In this document: positions 10,951 to 21,930 of the stretch, piece after piece | Position numbering within the stretch: position 1 is the first letter of the stretch | How the letters are laid out: each line of letters opens with the position of its first letter | Source: Nymphaea colorata | Lineage: Eukaryota; Streptophyta; Magnoliopsida; Nymphaeales; Nymphaeaceae | NCBI RefSeq assembly: GCF_008831285.2 | Contig: NC_045138.2 | Coordinates: 2,121,143-2,185,142 of the forward strand | Length of the DNA: 64,000 nt | Direction: 5' to 3' | The notes under the pieces: model-generated | The model's input: only the letters and a program-made list of their open reading frames with translations | Told to the model about the DNA's origin: nothing | The model's database searches: none | Made by a program: the position numbers and the translations under genes

Positions 10951-11099
10951 TGGAGAGAGTGAGAGAGAGGCCGTGGCTAGTACTGTTTCCCGTTCTTATC
11001 AATTTTTAATTACTTAATTAATTATTAATTTATTCAAGGAAGTCAGGAAGGAGCAGGGCAGTCGAGAGAGAGAGGGACTCATTGTGGAAGTCCGTACAG

Positions 11100-12220
11100 T
11101 CGAGCGAGCGACGACGAGTTCCCATTGGTCGAACGGACTCCTCTTTCCTTAAATTCGAAGAACATACAAGCACACTCCCTCGCTCTCCCTCTCTCTCTCT
11201 CTCTCTCTAATGATTACTCGTCCTCTTCCTCCTCTCGCTTTCTCCCCCTCGATTCGCCGACCGCTTCCTCCGGTGCCTGCGACGGGAGAAATCTAGGGCT
11301 TCTCCTCGCTCCTTTCCCGGATTTGCAGCGGAGATGAGTAATTACTGCAATGCCACTGAGATCTCACCTGCGGTAATCCTTACTTCCCTTCCTTCCATTC
11401 CCCTTGTCTCTTCCTCGGGGATTGTGCTAATCTCTGGTTGTTTCTGCGTGTTCTTTTTAGCTCCTCGCTTTAGTTTTTGTTCCTCTGTTCGCTGCTTCGT
11501 TTCTTTGTTCGTAACTCTTGGCTGCTGATTACTGCGTTTTTGTTTTGGCAATGTCGAAGGATTTGGACTGTGGGATTGGTTTTGCAAGAGGTTTTTTTTT
11601 TTCTTCGTTCCATGTGAATGATTGCGAATTGTCTCTCGCTGCCTGCCTGGATCTTTTCCTTGTTCCGATTTCTGTGTGTTTTAGCACAAGTCTGCTGTGA
11701 GTGGATTGCTTATGGTTTCTTAGGGTTTTTTGGGGTGCTACCTGGTTTTAGATTCCAGTCCACGGTTTCACGTCATCGTTGATGAAATTTTTCTCGGTGA
11801 TCCATTGATAAAATCCAGTCCACGGTTTCACATAATCGTTGATGAAATTTTTTAAAATTTACATGTAAATCATGCTGGACGTAAAAAACAAGGGAGCAAT
11901 GACGACCTGAAACCGTTCACTGGATTTTATCAACGGATCACCGAGCGATTTCAGACACGTCGTCTCTCATTCTCTCGGTACCTAACCATGGTCTAACCAT
12001 GGTTCCCATTTTTTGAGAGGAAACCCTTCCCTCCCTATGCAGCCCCTCCTCATCCCCTCAATTACCATAATCGCCACTCCCGAACCCTGACCTATTCGTC
12101 TCGGTAAATCGGACAGATCGTCCATCCCCATGTCAACAATCAACGTATCAGCCTCCATCTCAGATAACTTTCTGGCCATAAACTTTTCTAAATTGGACAA
12201 AGAAGGAGCTTATTGGATTT
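11100..12220 (+). pseudogene. Gene-start-like segment, right arm of palindrome H1
   Basis: Looks like the 5' end of a plant housekeeping-type gene. A (CT)n leader near 11185-11210 and CTAGGGCTTCTCCTCGCTCC at about 11293 precede ATG at 11334. A short exon MSNYCNATEISPA runs to a possible donor CG|GTAATCC near 11374, followed by T-rich intron-like sequence to at least 11750. Beyond it, 11982-12200 has a 72-codon frame on the opposite strand (NLEKFMARKLSEMEAD..., VDMGMDDLSDLP) mirrored in the left arm. I recognise neither product. There is no clear TATA box. The frame is open only briefly, so no complete protein is encoded. Confidence 0.5.
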
Positions 12221-12605
12221 CACTTTTGTGCCCAGCAACAAAACCAAAACTTCACCCACGATAACTAAATTGGAAACAAGTCAACAGCGACCAACTAAAC
12301 TACGTCTCTCAGGGCAACCTAAACTTTGATTCAAATAAGAAGAAAAAAGAAACCTACTGTCTTCTCCAAATCTGTCACCCTAAAAAGGGCTTGCTTTAAA
12401 ATTTATGGTTCTAAGTAAATTAAAGATATGAGATGTTGGACATGGGAGTGAGGATCGCCGCAAGGTTTCACTCCCACTGTCCTCAGACGGCTTGCATGTA
12501 CTACAAGCCGCCGGCCACTGAGCAGAGCGATGCCGTCCCAAGCAACCAATCTGAATCCCCCGCCACCACCGTCACTAGCTGCCAGATCGCCTCTTTTTCT
12601 TTCGA
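12220..12605 (+). other. Right-arm-only segment of palindrome H1
   Basis: Has no counterpart in the left arm, where sequence equivalent to 12606 joins directly to sequence equivalent to about 12220 (near 9828-9835). It holds most of a 73-codon plus frame starting at 12433 ([17 protein letters not shown], then [12 protein letters not shown]). The segment near 12430-12600 is GC-rich and could be a captured exon, but I do not recognise it. Either the left arm lost it or the right arm gained it. Confidence 0.4.
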
Positions 12606-13179
12606 GGAAATCCCGGTGGCGTCTGAGATCATTCTGTGTACCGTTGTCCGATGAGAGTTCTGCTATTTGAGTCCTTATCCTCGATCTCTCTCTCCCTTGT
12701 TGTTCAGTGTTGTGATGTTGGTAATGGTGGTTGTCACAAGTTTTTACAAAGTGATGCATCTGAATCCTGATTGTCCATAAATACATACACTCGTCCGTAA
12801 GGAAATCTTCTTTTTCCTTTTCTGAATTGAATGGCGCCATGATCTGATGGAGCATCCTGGAATGGCCATACAGGCTCACCAAGGCATGCAACAGTTCTAT
12901 GCAATGTTTACTAACCTTTCTATTATTTAAAAAAAATTTGATTACTATTCAAAATGTCAAATTTTGATTACTATTCGAAATGTTAAATTTCATGTTGAAA
13001 ACATTTGCATTGATGGATTTTATTTCAGGAAATAATTTGAAATGTTCATGAAGGGAAAAAAGTGGATTTGTTAACAACAGTTGATGCGGCAACCATTTTG
13101 ACGATTACATAATGAGCTTGAGAAAATACTAGTTGGATTTACTTTAAATTGGAAAAGGGCAAGGAGAGGAGACGTATAT

Positions 13180-13310
13180 ATAGATTTTAAATCGGAACCC
13201 AAGTGGTTGGATTCAATAAAAAAGTACATCCAATCAGAAGTCTCCTCTTCCCAAATCTGATAGATGTCCAAGTTCCATAGACATGGGAATCCATTACTTA
13301 CATGTAAAGA
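13180..13310. repeat. Inverted piece of block T
   Basis: The RC (CAAATCTTTACATGTAAGTAATGGATT) matches 17550-17600, 30090-30115 and 40435-40455, which are in plus orientation. The same inverted piece lies at 21930-22080 beside the second palindrome, so the arrangement was duplicated with it. Confidence 0.7.
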
Positions 13311-13456
13311 TTTGTCACCATCATCAAGTTGCTACAAGGTGGGAATCTGACCACTTCTTTTCAGAAAAAAGCTGAAACACAATGTGTGGATGGGTAGACA
13401 CTTGATCCGCACCTACAATCCAAGTAAATCCCTCCCTATACCCTCTGCCATTGCAT

Positions 13457-13507
<51 letters not shown>

Positions 13508-13690
13508 GTTGAGAGTACATCTCTCGAAAGATAAAAACAGTTTGAGGATGCAAATGGTCGTAAATTTCTCCAATCTATTTTAAATGTACTTAAACAAAAA
13601 AAAAAAACTTACTCTTGTTCAGAGATTTCCTCCTATAATGCGTGGGCAATCAATAGACTTCATTTTCCTACTTTCATAATAAAAGTAAAA
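13310..13690. repeat. Array block M, copy 2
   Basis: Direct-orientation copy of 8100-8600 without the MITE. The microsatellite core is ATAC, then AC, then AT repeats at 13444-13508. It is followed by V-type sequence to about 13880. Confidence 0.8.
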
Positions 13691-13799
13691 TGCCTTTAGT
13701 GAATGGATCAAGAAACTAAATATTGCATGTAATCAATATTGTTAGTCGGCATTGCTAGAAACCCCAAGAACCTCTACAAATATTAATAAGAAAGCACCA

Positions 13800-14400
13800 C
13801 CCTTGTAGTGCCTGACGGTGTTCTCACACTCTAGTCTGGAGCAGCACAGCCCATGCTGGCTAGTGTGTGTATGTGTGTGAAAAGGTGGAGGAAACTACCA
13901 TAATTTCTTCTATTGTAGAGGGAGTGGTAGGAGGAGAGACAAACAAACACATTTTTGTCTTGTCAATCTACCATCTAAAGTGAGCAAACTCCTCACTTAT
14001 CAGAGCAACCAAAAAGCAGTTTGATAATGTGGTGAACTGAAGCAAATGCTATCAAATTACAACAACCACCTACATGGTGGTTGTTTGTAATTTCGTAACA
14101 TTTGCTTCTCTTGACCACACTTTTGGGCTGGTCTTTTGGTTCTTTTAAGTTGTTCTGCCATGCAATTAACCATAAGCCAGCTCGCGCCCCCTGAAAGACG
14201 AAGGAAAAATTTTCTCTTTAGATGATAGTAGATTGGCAAGACAGGGCCTCTCCCCCTCTCTCTCCCTATATGGCAGAAGAAATTATGGCCCCTAATTTCC
14301 TACATGGTAGATAGATAAGTGAAGATTTTTCTCCTGTTGGACAGTAAAGTAGGCACAAGACCACTTCCTCTCTTTCTCACACTGTATACCTTGGGGCGGA
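13800..14400. repeat. Foldback element, copy 2
   Basis: Apex at 14068-14078, where ACAACCACC meets GGTGGTTGT. Arms pair over GAAGCAAATGCTATCAAATTAC against GTAATTTCGTAACATTTGCTTC, and over TCTACCATCTAAAG against CTTTAGATGATAGTAGA. The left arm lacks a segment that is present in the right arm (about 14150-14215). Paralog of 43500-44170. Confidence 0.8.
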
Positions 14401-14505
14401 GCCAGAAATTTTTCGTAAGGGGGGCCAAATTAAAGTTTTTAAATTTTAACAACCACTGAAATATCATTTTTCAAAATTTTTATATAAGACAAGTGAGATA
14501 TTCTA
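14395..14505. mobile_element. hAT-type MITE, truncated
   Basis: Starts GGGGCGGAGCCAGAAATTTTTC and continues with interior sequence of the 8357-8547 family in reverse orientation. Its far terminus is missing and no target duplication could be assigned. Confidence 0.6.
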
Positions 14506-14689
14506 TAATTATTAGATACCAATAATGGCTGGACCCAAGGGGGATGGATGAATACTTCAGCAAGGCGGACCAAATAGCTTCTTGCTGACCCAATGGGTTC
14601 CCTTTGAGAATAAACCAATGTTAGCCAGCATTGCTAGAACTCCAAAGAACCTCTACCAATAATAAGAAACAAATAGGCCAAGCAAAATG

Positions 14690-15190
14690 GTGGAAGGTGA
14701 TGGAGGTAGTTAGAGTGAGCTGCTGCAAAAAAGTGGCAGGACTTCCTCGCTTGTTTCATGAGGTGGCACCACCCTTGTAGTGACTGACGGTGTTCTCAGG
14801 CTCTAGTCTGGAGTGTTGCAGCCCATGCTGACTAGTGTGCGTATATGTGGAGAGAGGTAAAGGTCTTCTGGGTATTTACTATCTGGCGGGAGAAAACTCT
14901 TCACTTATCCATCTATTGGGTAGGAGAAACTACGGCCCTTAATTGCCTAGCTGGCATATAGATAAGTGAAGGCTTTTCTTCTGTTGGATAGTAAAGAGCT
15001 ACAAGACTTCAGCATCTTCCTCTCTCACTAGATACACGTACCCACCAGCATGGGCTGCACTACCTCCAAACTAGAGGGCGATGACACCAACAGAGCAGCG
15101 CTGCCTCATGAAACATGCAGTGAAGTCCCACCACCTTTTCACGGCTGCTCACGATGACTACCTCCATCAACTCAATGTTTAGATTTAAAA
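14690..15190. repeat. Foldback element, copy 3 (short-arm form)
   Basis: GGTGATGGAGGTAGTTAGAG, GTTTCATGAGG and GCAGCCCATGCTG on the left return as GCAGCATGGGCTGC-like, CCTCATGAAAC and GACTACCTCCATCAA on the right. The apex lies near 14945, between CTTCACTTATCCATC and GATAAGTGAAGG. It lacks the inner arms of copies 1 and 2. Paralog of 44580-45080. Confidence 0.8.
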
Positions 15191-15199
15191 AAGAAAAAG

Positions 15200-16545
15200 T
15201 TCAAGATTAGACCCTTGAGAAGGGGAAGGATAGGGCACATCATCCGCAAGACTGGCCTGCCTCTCCCTTTCTTAGAGGCAGTCAAACTATTTCTTGATTT
15301 TCTTCACCCCCAGGCAACAAGTTTTCATTATGATAACACATAACATTCGGTTTCTTTATTAATTCCCTAAGAGAGTGTCCGACATCGTACTGTTATACTG
15401 GCCAATGAAACTGCTTGAAAAGTTGAGGCAAATTGATGGAACCCTGTAACATAGTGCCTTATAGATTTACCTCAAAATTTTGAGCAGAATTACTGAACAA
15501 TAACAGTCTATTATGAATGCCAAACAGTCCTGAAAGACAGAACATTGGATATTGACGAGGTTGATGAACAAAGGAAACAACAAGTATATGCGTTGTAAAA
15601 TTTTGTAGTATATGAAAATTTGGGAAAGGTTTTCATAAAAAAGAAAAAGGAAAAAAAAGTGGCTTTTATAGTCATGCAATACAAACCCTAGTGACGTTCT
15701 TGATTCATCGAGGATGTGGGAATTGAAGGTAAGTTGATGCCAATATAAGAAAAGTGAAACTTATCTTATGTAGAACTACATTGTTCTTGTTTAACTACAA
15801 ATTGTTTTCTCATTCAATGGTATGAATTTTACTGTAATGAACTCTACAACATATTTTCTTCAACAATCATATCTATCAAACTTAATTTTAACAAATTCAA
15901 CTAGAAAATGAGATGAGAATTACAATTCACATATGCGAATTGCCAACAAATCATCCTGGAAAGAGAACCATTTCCATATGGTGAAAATGATTTCATACTA
16001 ATTGGGAGCATTCTCTGGAACTTACTTAACATAGCAAAATTATTTTCCATTATACGTTCCCAAATTATATTGCCTTAGAAGAGTATAGGCTTCCAGTAAA
16101 TGTCAGTTCACCAACCCCAGTCCTGCTTTTGTTTGAAATGCAAAAGGATGTCAAGAAAATCAAAATGAAAAGAAAACAAAATGACATGGTAACCTTCATG
16201 AGAGAATGACAATAATGTTTAATAAGACAATAACTCTATCCAATATAGATATATACAATTTTCTCATTTCTCTTGATCTTCAACACTATCTATGCAAAGT
16301 ACACCTGCAAAAGTGTAAGCAGGAAAACAATTCAATCCTCAGAATACAAAATACAGGATACTAGAGAGAGAGAGAGGAGGAGAGAGAGAGAGAGAGAGAG
16401 GGAGAGATCCATCATTTTGGGTGCAAAAGATTAGAATATTCAGAGAAAAATATGAATACCTAGAAAAAAAAGAGATATGAGTAATACTACTATCTGTTAA
16501 ACTTATACCTAGGCTCTTCTCGTTAAAAAAAAAAAAACACTCAGT
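15200..16545. repeat. Array blocks S1, S2 and S3, copy 2
   Basis: S1 15200-15760, S2 15765-16235 and S3 16240-16545 follow the order of 1700-4040. S1 has a single core rather than four. S3 ends shortly after its GA/GGA run (16361-16405) at a poly(A) tract. No gene. Confidence 0.75.
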
Positions 16546-16934
16546 AACTTGTAGTCGAGCATCAATTAACACAAAGGTAGAGAGAAGGGCGTACCGATAT
16601 GTAAGTTGAAGTATAGCGAAAGTGTTACCCCAATGCATCGAAAGCAGGCTTGTTGCACTTAGGAGATGGGGAGAGGGGTGGGAGGCTTTGGCCCTTTTTG
16701 TTGGGTGGTAAGATAAAATACTTCTCCTGCTCAGCCAACTTTTACCCATTGCTCTTGCAGAACTCAGATAATCTCTTTAGATGAAAAATATGGTAAGTGG
16801 ATTTCTTGCTGTTTGGAGCACTAGATAAGAATGAAAGTACCGCTTAAAATAAACCTAAATAGTAGGCAATCCTAGTGCACATGGAAACCCAATCTTTGAT
16901 ATATTATAGTTTGAATCAATGCCCCTACTAAAGT
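16546..16934. repeat. V-like fragment and unmatched spacer
   Basis: 16570-16750 contains GATATGTAAGTTGAAGTATAG and CTCCTGCTCAGCC-like words of block V (compare 19460-19590 and 22520-22640). 16800-16934 shows no match or reading frame. Confidence 0.5.
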
Positions 16935-18089
16935 ACAAAAACAAAAAAAAATTGAAGTCAATTTTTTTTTTCTAGAAGAATTCATTTGGATCACGACAAT
17001 TTAGCTGAAAACAAACATATTTGTAGGTTATATCATGTAGAAAACAAGAAAATACATGAAGCACCATTCTTTGGGAGGGCCTACTAACAAGCATTGTGCA
17101 CAGGAACTCCATCCCCTTTGGCAGAGGTTTGGACCCAAGATCGTTAAGTTGAAACAAACGAAAGTTCTTCTTTTTTTTCCCCCTTTTCTTTCTATTGTGG
17201 GACAGTACACCAATACACTTGATTACTCTGGAGATTCCTTTTTAAGTTTGAAAAGACTGAACCAGTTTCATGTAATATCAGTTAATTTTCCAAATATACA
17301 TTTACTTTCGCTAATGTTTTCCATTGTTCACAGATTAATGTCTGGTAACCTTGTCCTCATAAAAAACACATTCTAATCACATAAGTATATTTGCCGGACG
17401 CTGCTCAACTTATGTTTGAAAAACCAAAAGGTGCTCATATTGAAACTATTTCACCCTAATTGTCGCTTCAACTATGGAATATATCAAGCAAAAGTAGGAA
17501 ATCAAGTAAAAGTTTGAATCCAGCCAGAGAACAATTTAGTTGGCGTACCCAAATCTTTACATGTGAGTAATGGATCCCGATGTCTGTGAAATTTGCACCT
17601 CTAAAATCGGACTTGGTAAGAAAAAATAATGATCTCATTTACCTTTCTCCATGAAATCCTGACTAATTGAATAAGAATTTAAAATCCAATGTATATAACT
17701 GGATTGCATCTGAGTCACTGACATCCTGCATGCCCAAGGGTGGAGCCAAGATAGGGCCGTCTTGGGCTTGGCCCCACCTCAATGTTTTTTTTGTTTAAAT
17801 TTATATGTAAATTTCAGAAAATTTCACTTGTTTTATATTAAAAATTTTGAAAAATGATATTTCGGTCCTAATCAAAACTTAGAAACCTTAATTTGGCCCC
17901 CTCATTAAAAATTTGTGGCTTCGCCCCTATGCATGCATGATCAGGCCACCAAAACTGGAACATGAAGGTTTCATGGTGAGTACCACGCATATTTGCACTT
18001 GTGAATCTATAAAGTGGAAAACATAGTAGTTGATGATATTAAATTATAGAGTACGCATTAGGGTTGGCATGCATGTTTTTCGAGCATGC
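16935..18089. repeat. Array block T, copy 2, first part
   Basis: Matches 29790-30620 and 40130-40700: AACCTTG.C, CCCAAATCTTTACATGTGAG, GAGTCACTGACATCCTG, GAAGGTTTCATGGTGAGTACC. A MITE (17735-17929) and plastid DNA interrupt it, and it resumes at 18697. The GGTAAGTAC-like words resemble splice donors, but no exon is evident. Confidence 0.75.
17735..17929. mobile_element. hAT-type MITE, 195 bp
   Basis: Ends CAAGGGTGGAGCCA and TGGCTTCGCCCCTA. It is flanked by TGCATGCC (17727-17734) and TGCATGCA (17930-17937), seven of eight bases alike. The paralogous T blocks at about 30255 and 40605 read straight through the site (GACATCCT.CCTCAGG), which confirms insertion. Same family as 8357-8547. Confidence 0.8.
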
Positions 18090-18696
18090 CTGAACAATTT
18101 GTAATTGTAGTGAAGTAGTAAGAATCAGAAGTTTCAGAGGATTTTTTCTCCATATCCATGTTTTCTTTTATCCTACCTTTACTAATGAGTAATCAAATCA
18201 AGGACGGACTCTTTAGCAACAGAGCAGGATAAAAGGTCAATGTAGTATCTTTTTCCTTTGGAGAAATCCAAAAAAGCCCCATTCCCCTTGTTCCATATCA
18301 AATGTTCCAAGCTAACTAAAATATAGAAATCAATATGCAACACTTCTATATCTCCCGAGGATCATATATTTTTATGAATCCTTGTTGGATCAAATTATAA
18401 TGAATCCTTGAGAAGAAATTTGTTTAGAAACATAAGGGAGGAATAAGAACCCTTGTGTTTCCCGAAAAAGGATGGGTAAATACACTAATTTCTATTTAGT
18501 TTAGATCCACATTCTTTGCATTCATATTCTAATAACTTGGAATATTGTATTAATATACTTATAATTACAATATATAATTATAATAGATATCTTTATAACA
18601 AAGAGAAGTATCAATTAAATACACCGAGTCACCGAATCTATGACAGATCTCAACTTATCCTCTCTTTTTGTTCTTTTAATAGGCCTATTATTTTTA
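18090..18696 (+). other. Nuclear insertion of plastid DNA (upstream and start of psaI)
   Basis: The block interrupts repeat T, which stops near 18090 and resumes at 18697 by comparison with 30600-30760 and 40690-40890. Its end carries the start of plastid psaI. The upstream part (CCGAAAAAGGATGGGTAAATAC near 18463) fits the accD-psaI spacer that precedes psaI in most angiosperm plastomes, recalled from general knowledge. The left boundary is uncertain. It cannot be expressed as a plastid gene in the nucleus. Confidence 0.7.
18640..18693 (+). pseudogene. psaI: 5' fragment of plastid psaI (photosystem I subunit VIII)
   Basis: Eighteen codons, MTDLNLSSLFVLLIGLLF, match the conserved start of PsaI, a single-span thylakoid protein of about 36 residues that helps hold the PsaL side of photosystem I. 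In most plants the prolines at positions 7, 12 and 19 are conserved. Here 7 is serine, 12 is leucine and the frame leaves the homology at 19, so the copy has mutated and is cut short where repeat T resumes. It lies in plastid-like upstream sequence, which supports plastid origin over chance. The copy is dead. Confidence 0.75.
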
Positions 18697-19330
18697 TTTA
18701 ATTCAAATCTTTTATGTTTTAGAAAAAAAAGATTTGAATCACTTAATTGGCCGACTGTGTTCAAAAACCCATCTTTGACAATGTTAATTAATTTTGGGAC
18801 CATGACAAATTTTGTAATTTTGTTAAAAAAAGCAGGCAAAGATATACTTAGAAAGTTGGGATAAGACCTTATTGTGATCAGTGCCATGGGCGCCTTTACA
18901 AGGCAGTGGTACCTGATTCGTGATCTGATCCAATTCATCCTCTATATTAAACTAGGTCCTGTCAGATAACTGGATCGGACCAATATATTGGATATAGTGC
19001 CACACCGACTGGTCCACACAAAAGAAGAAATATTGCTGGCCTGCACTGGACTGGAGCATGGACTACTAAGTGCTACTCCAACCCAATGACGACAACCTTT
19101 AGTTTGAAATTAATAAAAATTAGGAAAAAAATATAGTAGCAGAAATCATGATAGGTGTGAACTTAATTGAATATCATTTATTTCCTAAAAAACATAGCTT
19201 ATACATGGAAGTAAATAAAAGATATAATTTCTCCAAATAAGATAAATAGCAGCACTGAGGTAGAGAAAACTACAGTGAATTAGAAAGATCTGCTGAGAGA
19301 AAAAAATAAGAAGAAGAAGAAGATGGCGAA
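18697..19330. repeat. Array block T, copy 2, second part
   Basis: Resumes with TTCAAATCTTTTATG and contains the marker GATTCGTGATCTGATCC near 18917, GGATCGGACCAATATATTGG and ACATAGCTTATACATGGAAG. Same orientation as all other T copies. Confidence 0.8.
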
Positions 19331-20170
19331 GAAGGTAAATGACTTTAGTATTTTCATGCAATTGCATGATATACTATGGAAACCACTGGGTATGTATTTT
19401 GATGAAAACTTTTCTTTTTATCCGCATAAATTTTCTGTGCTGCAAAAAAAAAAAAAAACATCGATATGCAAGTTGAAGCATAGTAGAAGCATTACCTCGA
19501 GACACTAAAAGTAGCCCTAGACCCTCGGGGAAGGGAGGAAAGAGGAGAGCTTCAGCCTTCACTCAACAGTGGAAATAGGCTCCTGCTCACCCGAAAACTT
19601 GTACCTTTCTATGTACTACAAAATTTTCCATTGCATATATATGCCATTTCCTTTGCACTTCATCATCAATGTCCAATTGGTGCCTTTTGAGAATCTATCA
19701 AGACATTAAAAACTGAATGTAATCAATGTCAGTAGGCATCGCTAGAACCCCCAAAAACCTCTACCTATAATAAGAAAGAAACAGGCCCACCCGAAAATGT
19801 GGAAGGTGATATAGGTAGTCATAGTAGTAAAGCCTGCGCAGATTATGCATGCCGTAAAAGAAGGGGGATATTTTTGTAATTAAAAAAAAACATGTCTTTG
19901 TAGTTATTTCACGTTTTTTTATTTTTATTTTTATCTTACCAAAAACTTATCTTTTTCTATGTGAAAGAGAGGTACTTTGGTCATTAATCATATTGGCACA
20001 CGAAATTTCATGCACTAGCTTGGTGCATATAATCAGCTTTGTAGTAGTAGTGAGCTGCCAAAAAGTGGTGGTGGGACTTCATAGCTTGTTACATGAGGCG
20101 GCGCCACCGTTGTAGTGGCTGACGGTGTTCTTGTGCTCTAGTCTGGAGTAGCGCAGCCCATGCTGGGTCG
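19330..20170. repeat. Array block V, copy 3
   Basis: Carries TGCAAGTTGAAGCATAG, GCTCCTGCTCACCC, CTGACGGTGTTCTTG and GCAGCCCATGCTGG. It is interrupted at 19830-20041 by a small insertion. Confidence 0.7.
19830..20041. mobile_element. Candidate 212-bp MITE
   Basis: The insertion relative to other V copies (GGTAGTC.TAGTGAGCTGCC) lies between TAGTAGTA at 19822-19829 and at 20042-20049. Its ends, AAGCCTGCGCAGATTATGCA and TGCATATAATCAGCTTTG, are imperfect inverted complements. The repeat is simple sequence, so the duplication could be coincidental. Non-coding and AT-rich. Confidence 0.5.
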
Positions 20171-20790
20171 TGTTTGTATGTGAAGAGAGAGGCAGAGATC
20201 TTCTGGCCATTTACTGTCCAATGGGAGAAAAACTCCACTTATCTATCTAATAAAGAACTGTAATTTCTTCATCATGGAGGGAGAGGGAGGGAGAGTAGCA
20301 TAGGGATCTCTTTGATGCCAATCTAATAGCTAGAGAGAGAAAATTCTTCCCTTATCTTGCTTAGACATTTATTAACCATCCAATAAGGAGGGAGGTGGTG
20401 GGCATGGGCTGAGATTTGGATAATTACATAGCAGAGCATCTCAAAAGGCCCAAAAGAACAGCTTCACAGTGCGATCAATGGAAGCAAATGCTATCCAATT
20501 ACAACAACCAGCATGCCCGCAGGAGCGATGTGGTGGGCATAGTGGCTGTTGTAATTGCATACCATTTGTTTCCACTGTCTGCACTTTCAAGTTGTTCATT
20601 TAGTTCTTCTTTGAGTTGCTTGGCTGTGAAATTAACCAAATGTCAGCCCATGCCCACCGCCTCCCTCCCTGTTGGATGGTTAATAAATGCCGAAGCAGGA
20701 TAGGGGAAGAATTTTCTCTCTTTAGGTAGAAGATTGGCAAGGCAGAGTCTTCCCCCTCTATGACAATAAGAAATTATAGCCCTTAGTTTT
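20042..20790. repeat. Foldback element, copy 4
   Basis: Nearly identical to 830-1440 over 20180-20790, with an extra short segment near 20455 (AACAGCTTCACAGTGCG) missing from copy 1. Apex near 20525. A V-like fragment (20780-20935) follows. Confidence 0.8.
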
Positions 20791-21084
20791 CTTCTGGTAA
20801 TACGTGGGCAATTGATTGCCTTCATTTTCTTACTTTCATAATGAAAGAAAGACGCTTTTAGTGTTTGTGTTGCATGATCTACTATTAAGACCACTTGGTA
20901 TGTCTTTTTTTTTATGAAATTTTTTCTCTTTAACAGCTTAAGCAAACTCTTCACTTATCCATCTACTGGGTTAGGAAACTACCATACTTTCTTCTCTCAT
21001 AGAGGGAGAGGGAGGAGGAGAGACAGACCCACAGCTCTTTATCTTGTCAAATATATAGCAAATTCTTCACTGATCATCCCTCTC

Positions 21085-21930
21085 CAGCTCTCCTCTCCTT
21101 GCCCTTCCACGGTTTAAAGTAAACCGAACTAGTATTTTCTCAAGCTCATTATGTGATCGTCAAATTCATCGCTGCATCAACTGTTGTTAACAAATCCACG
21201 TTTTTCCCTTCGTGAACATTTCAAATTATTTCGTGAAATAAAATCAATACATTCAAATGTTTTCAACTTTCAGTTTAACATTTCAAATAGTAACCAAAAA
21301 CTCAAAAAAAAAAATAGAAAGGTTAGAAAACATTGCATAGAAGTATTGCATGCCCTCGGTGAGCTGGGAACGCTGACAAACTTAGAAGAGATTGGAAGGA
21401 GGTGATAGAATAAGCATAAACAGCTTCTCTCCTGTTTGCCTCATTTGCATATTCTTTTGGGTTTTCTTGTTTTCTAGAATTCACCTCTACCTTATAAGCC
21501 TAGACAAATTCATCCTCCCCTTGTTGACAAATTTCTTATAAGGTAGAGGTGAATTCTAGAAAACAAGAAAGCCCAAAAGAATATGCAGATGAGGCAAACA
21601 GGAGAGAAGCTGTTGATGCTTAATCTATCACCTCCTTCGATTCTCTTCTAAATTTTCCGTTCCCGGGTCACAGAGGGCATGCAATACTTGTATGCAATGT
21701 TTACTAACCATCCTATTCTTTTCATGTAAAATTTTTTATTACTATTCAATATGTTAAATTTAAAGTTGAAAAAATTACATGGATGGATTTTATTTCAGGG
21801 AACAATTTGAAATGCTCACCAAGGGGAAACGTGGATTTGTTAACTACAGTTGATGCAGCGACGAATTTGACGATTACATAATGAGCTTGAGAAAATACTT
21901 GTTCGGTTTACTTTAAATCGAGGGCAAGGA
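21085..21930. repeat. 0.85-kb palindrome (H2)
   Basis: The outer stem matches that of H1 (CTCCTCTCCTTGCCCTTCC, CATCAACTGTTGTTAACAAA). The inner stem is different: GGTGATAGAATAAGCATAAAC and AATTCACCTCTACCTTATAA (about 21479-21500) face TTATAAGGTAGAGGTGAATT (about 21536-21556). The loop spans about 21501-21535. Inner arms of about 150 bp are almost perfect, so the tip is younger than the diverged outer stem. No promoter or reading frame was recognised in the tip. Confidence 0.85.

Larger units (their letters stand above)
9298..13172. repeat. 3.9-kb palindrome (H1) with gene-start-like segments in both arms
   Basis: Outer stem: CTCCTCTCCTTGCCCTT at 9298 faces AAGGGCAAGGAGAGGAG ending about 13172. 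The inner stem includes TGCATGCCTTGGTGAGCCTG (9541) against its complement near 12890. The apex is at 10951-10978, between GGGGAAACAGTACT and AGTACTGTTTCCCG. Arms are roughly 1.65 kb and 2.2 kb; the right arm has about 390 extra bases (12220-12605). The outer 330 bases match the outer stem of the smaller palindrome at 21085-21930, but the interiors are unrelated. Confidence 0.85.
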
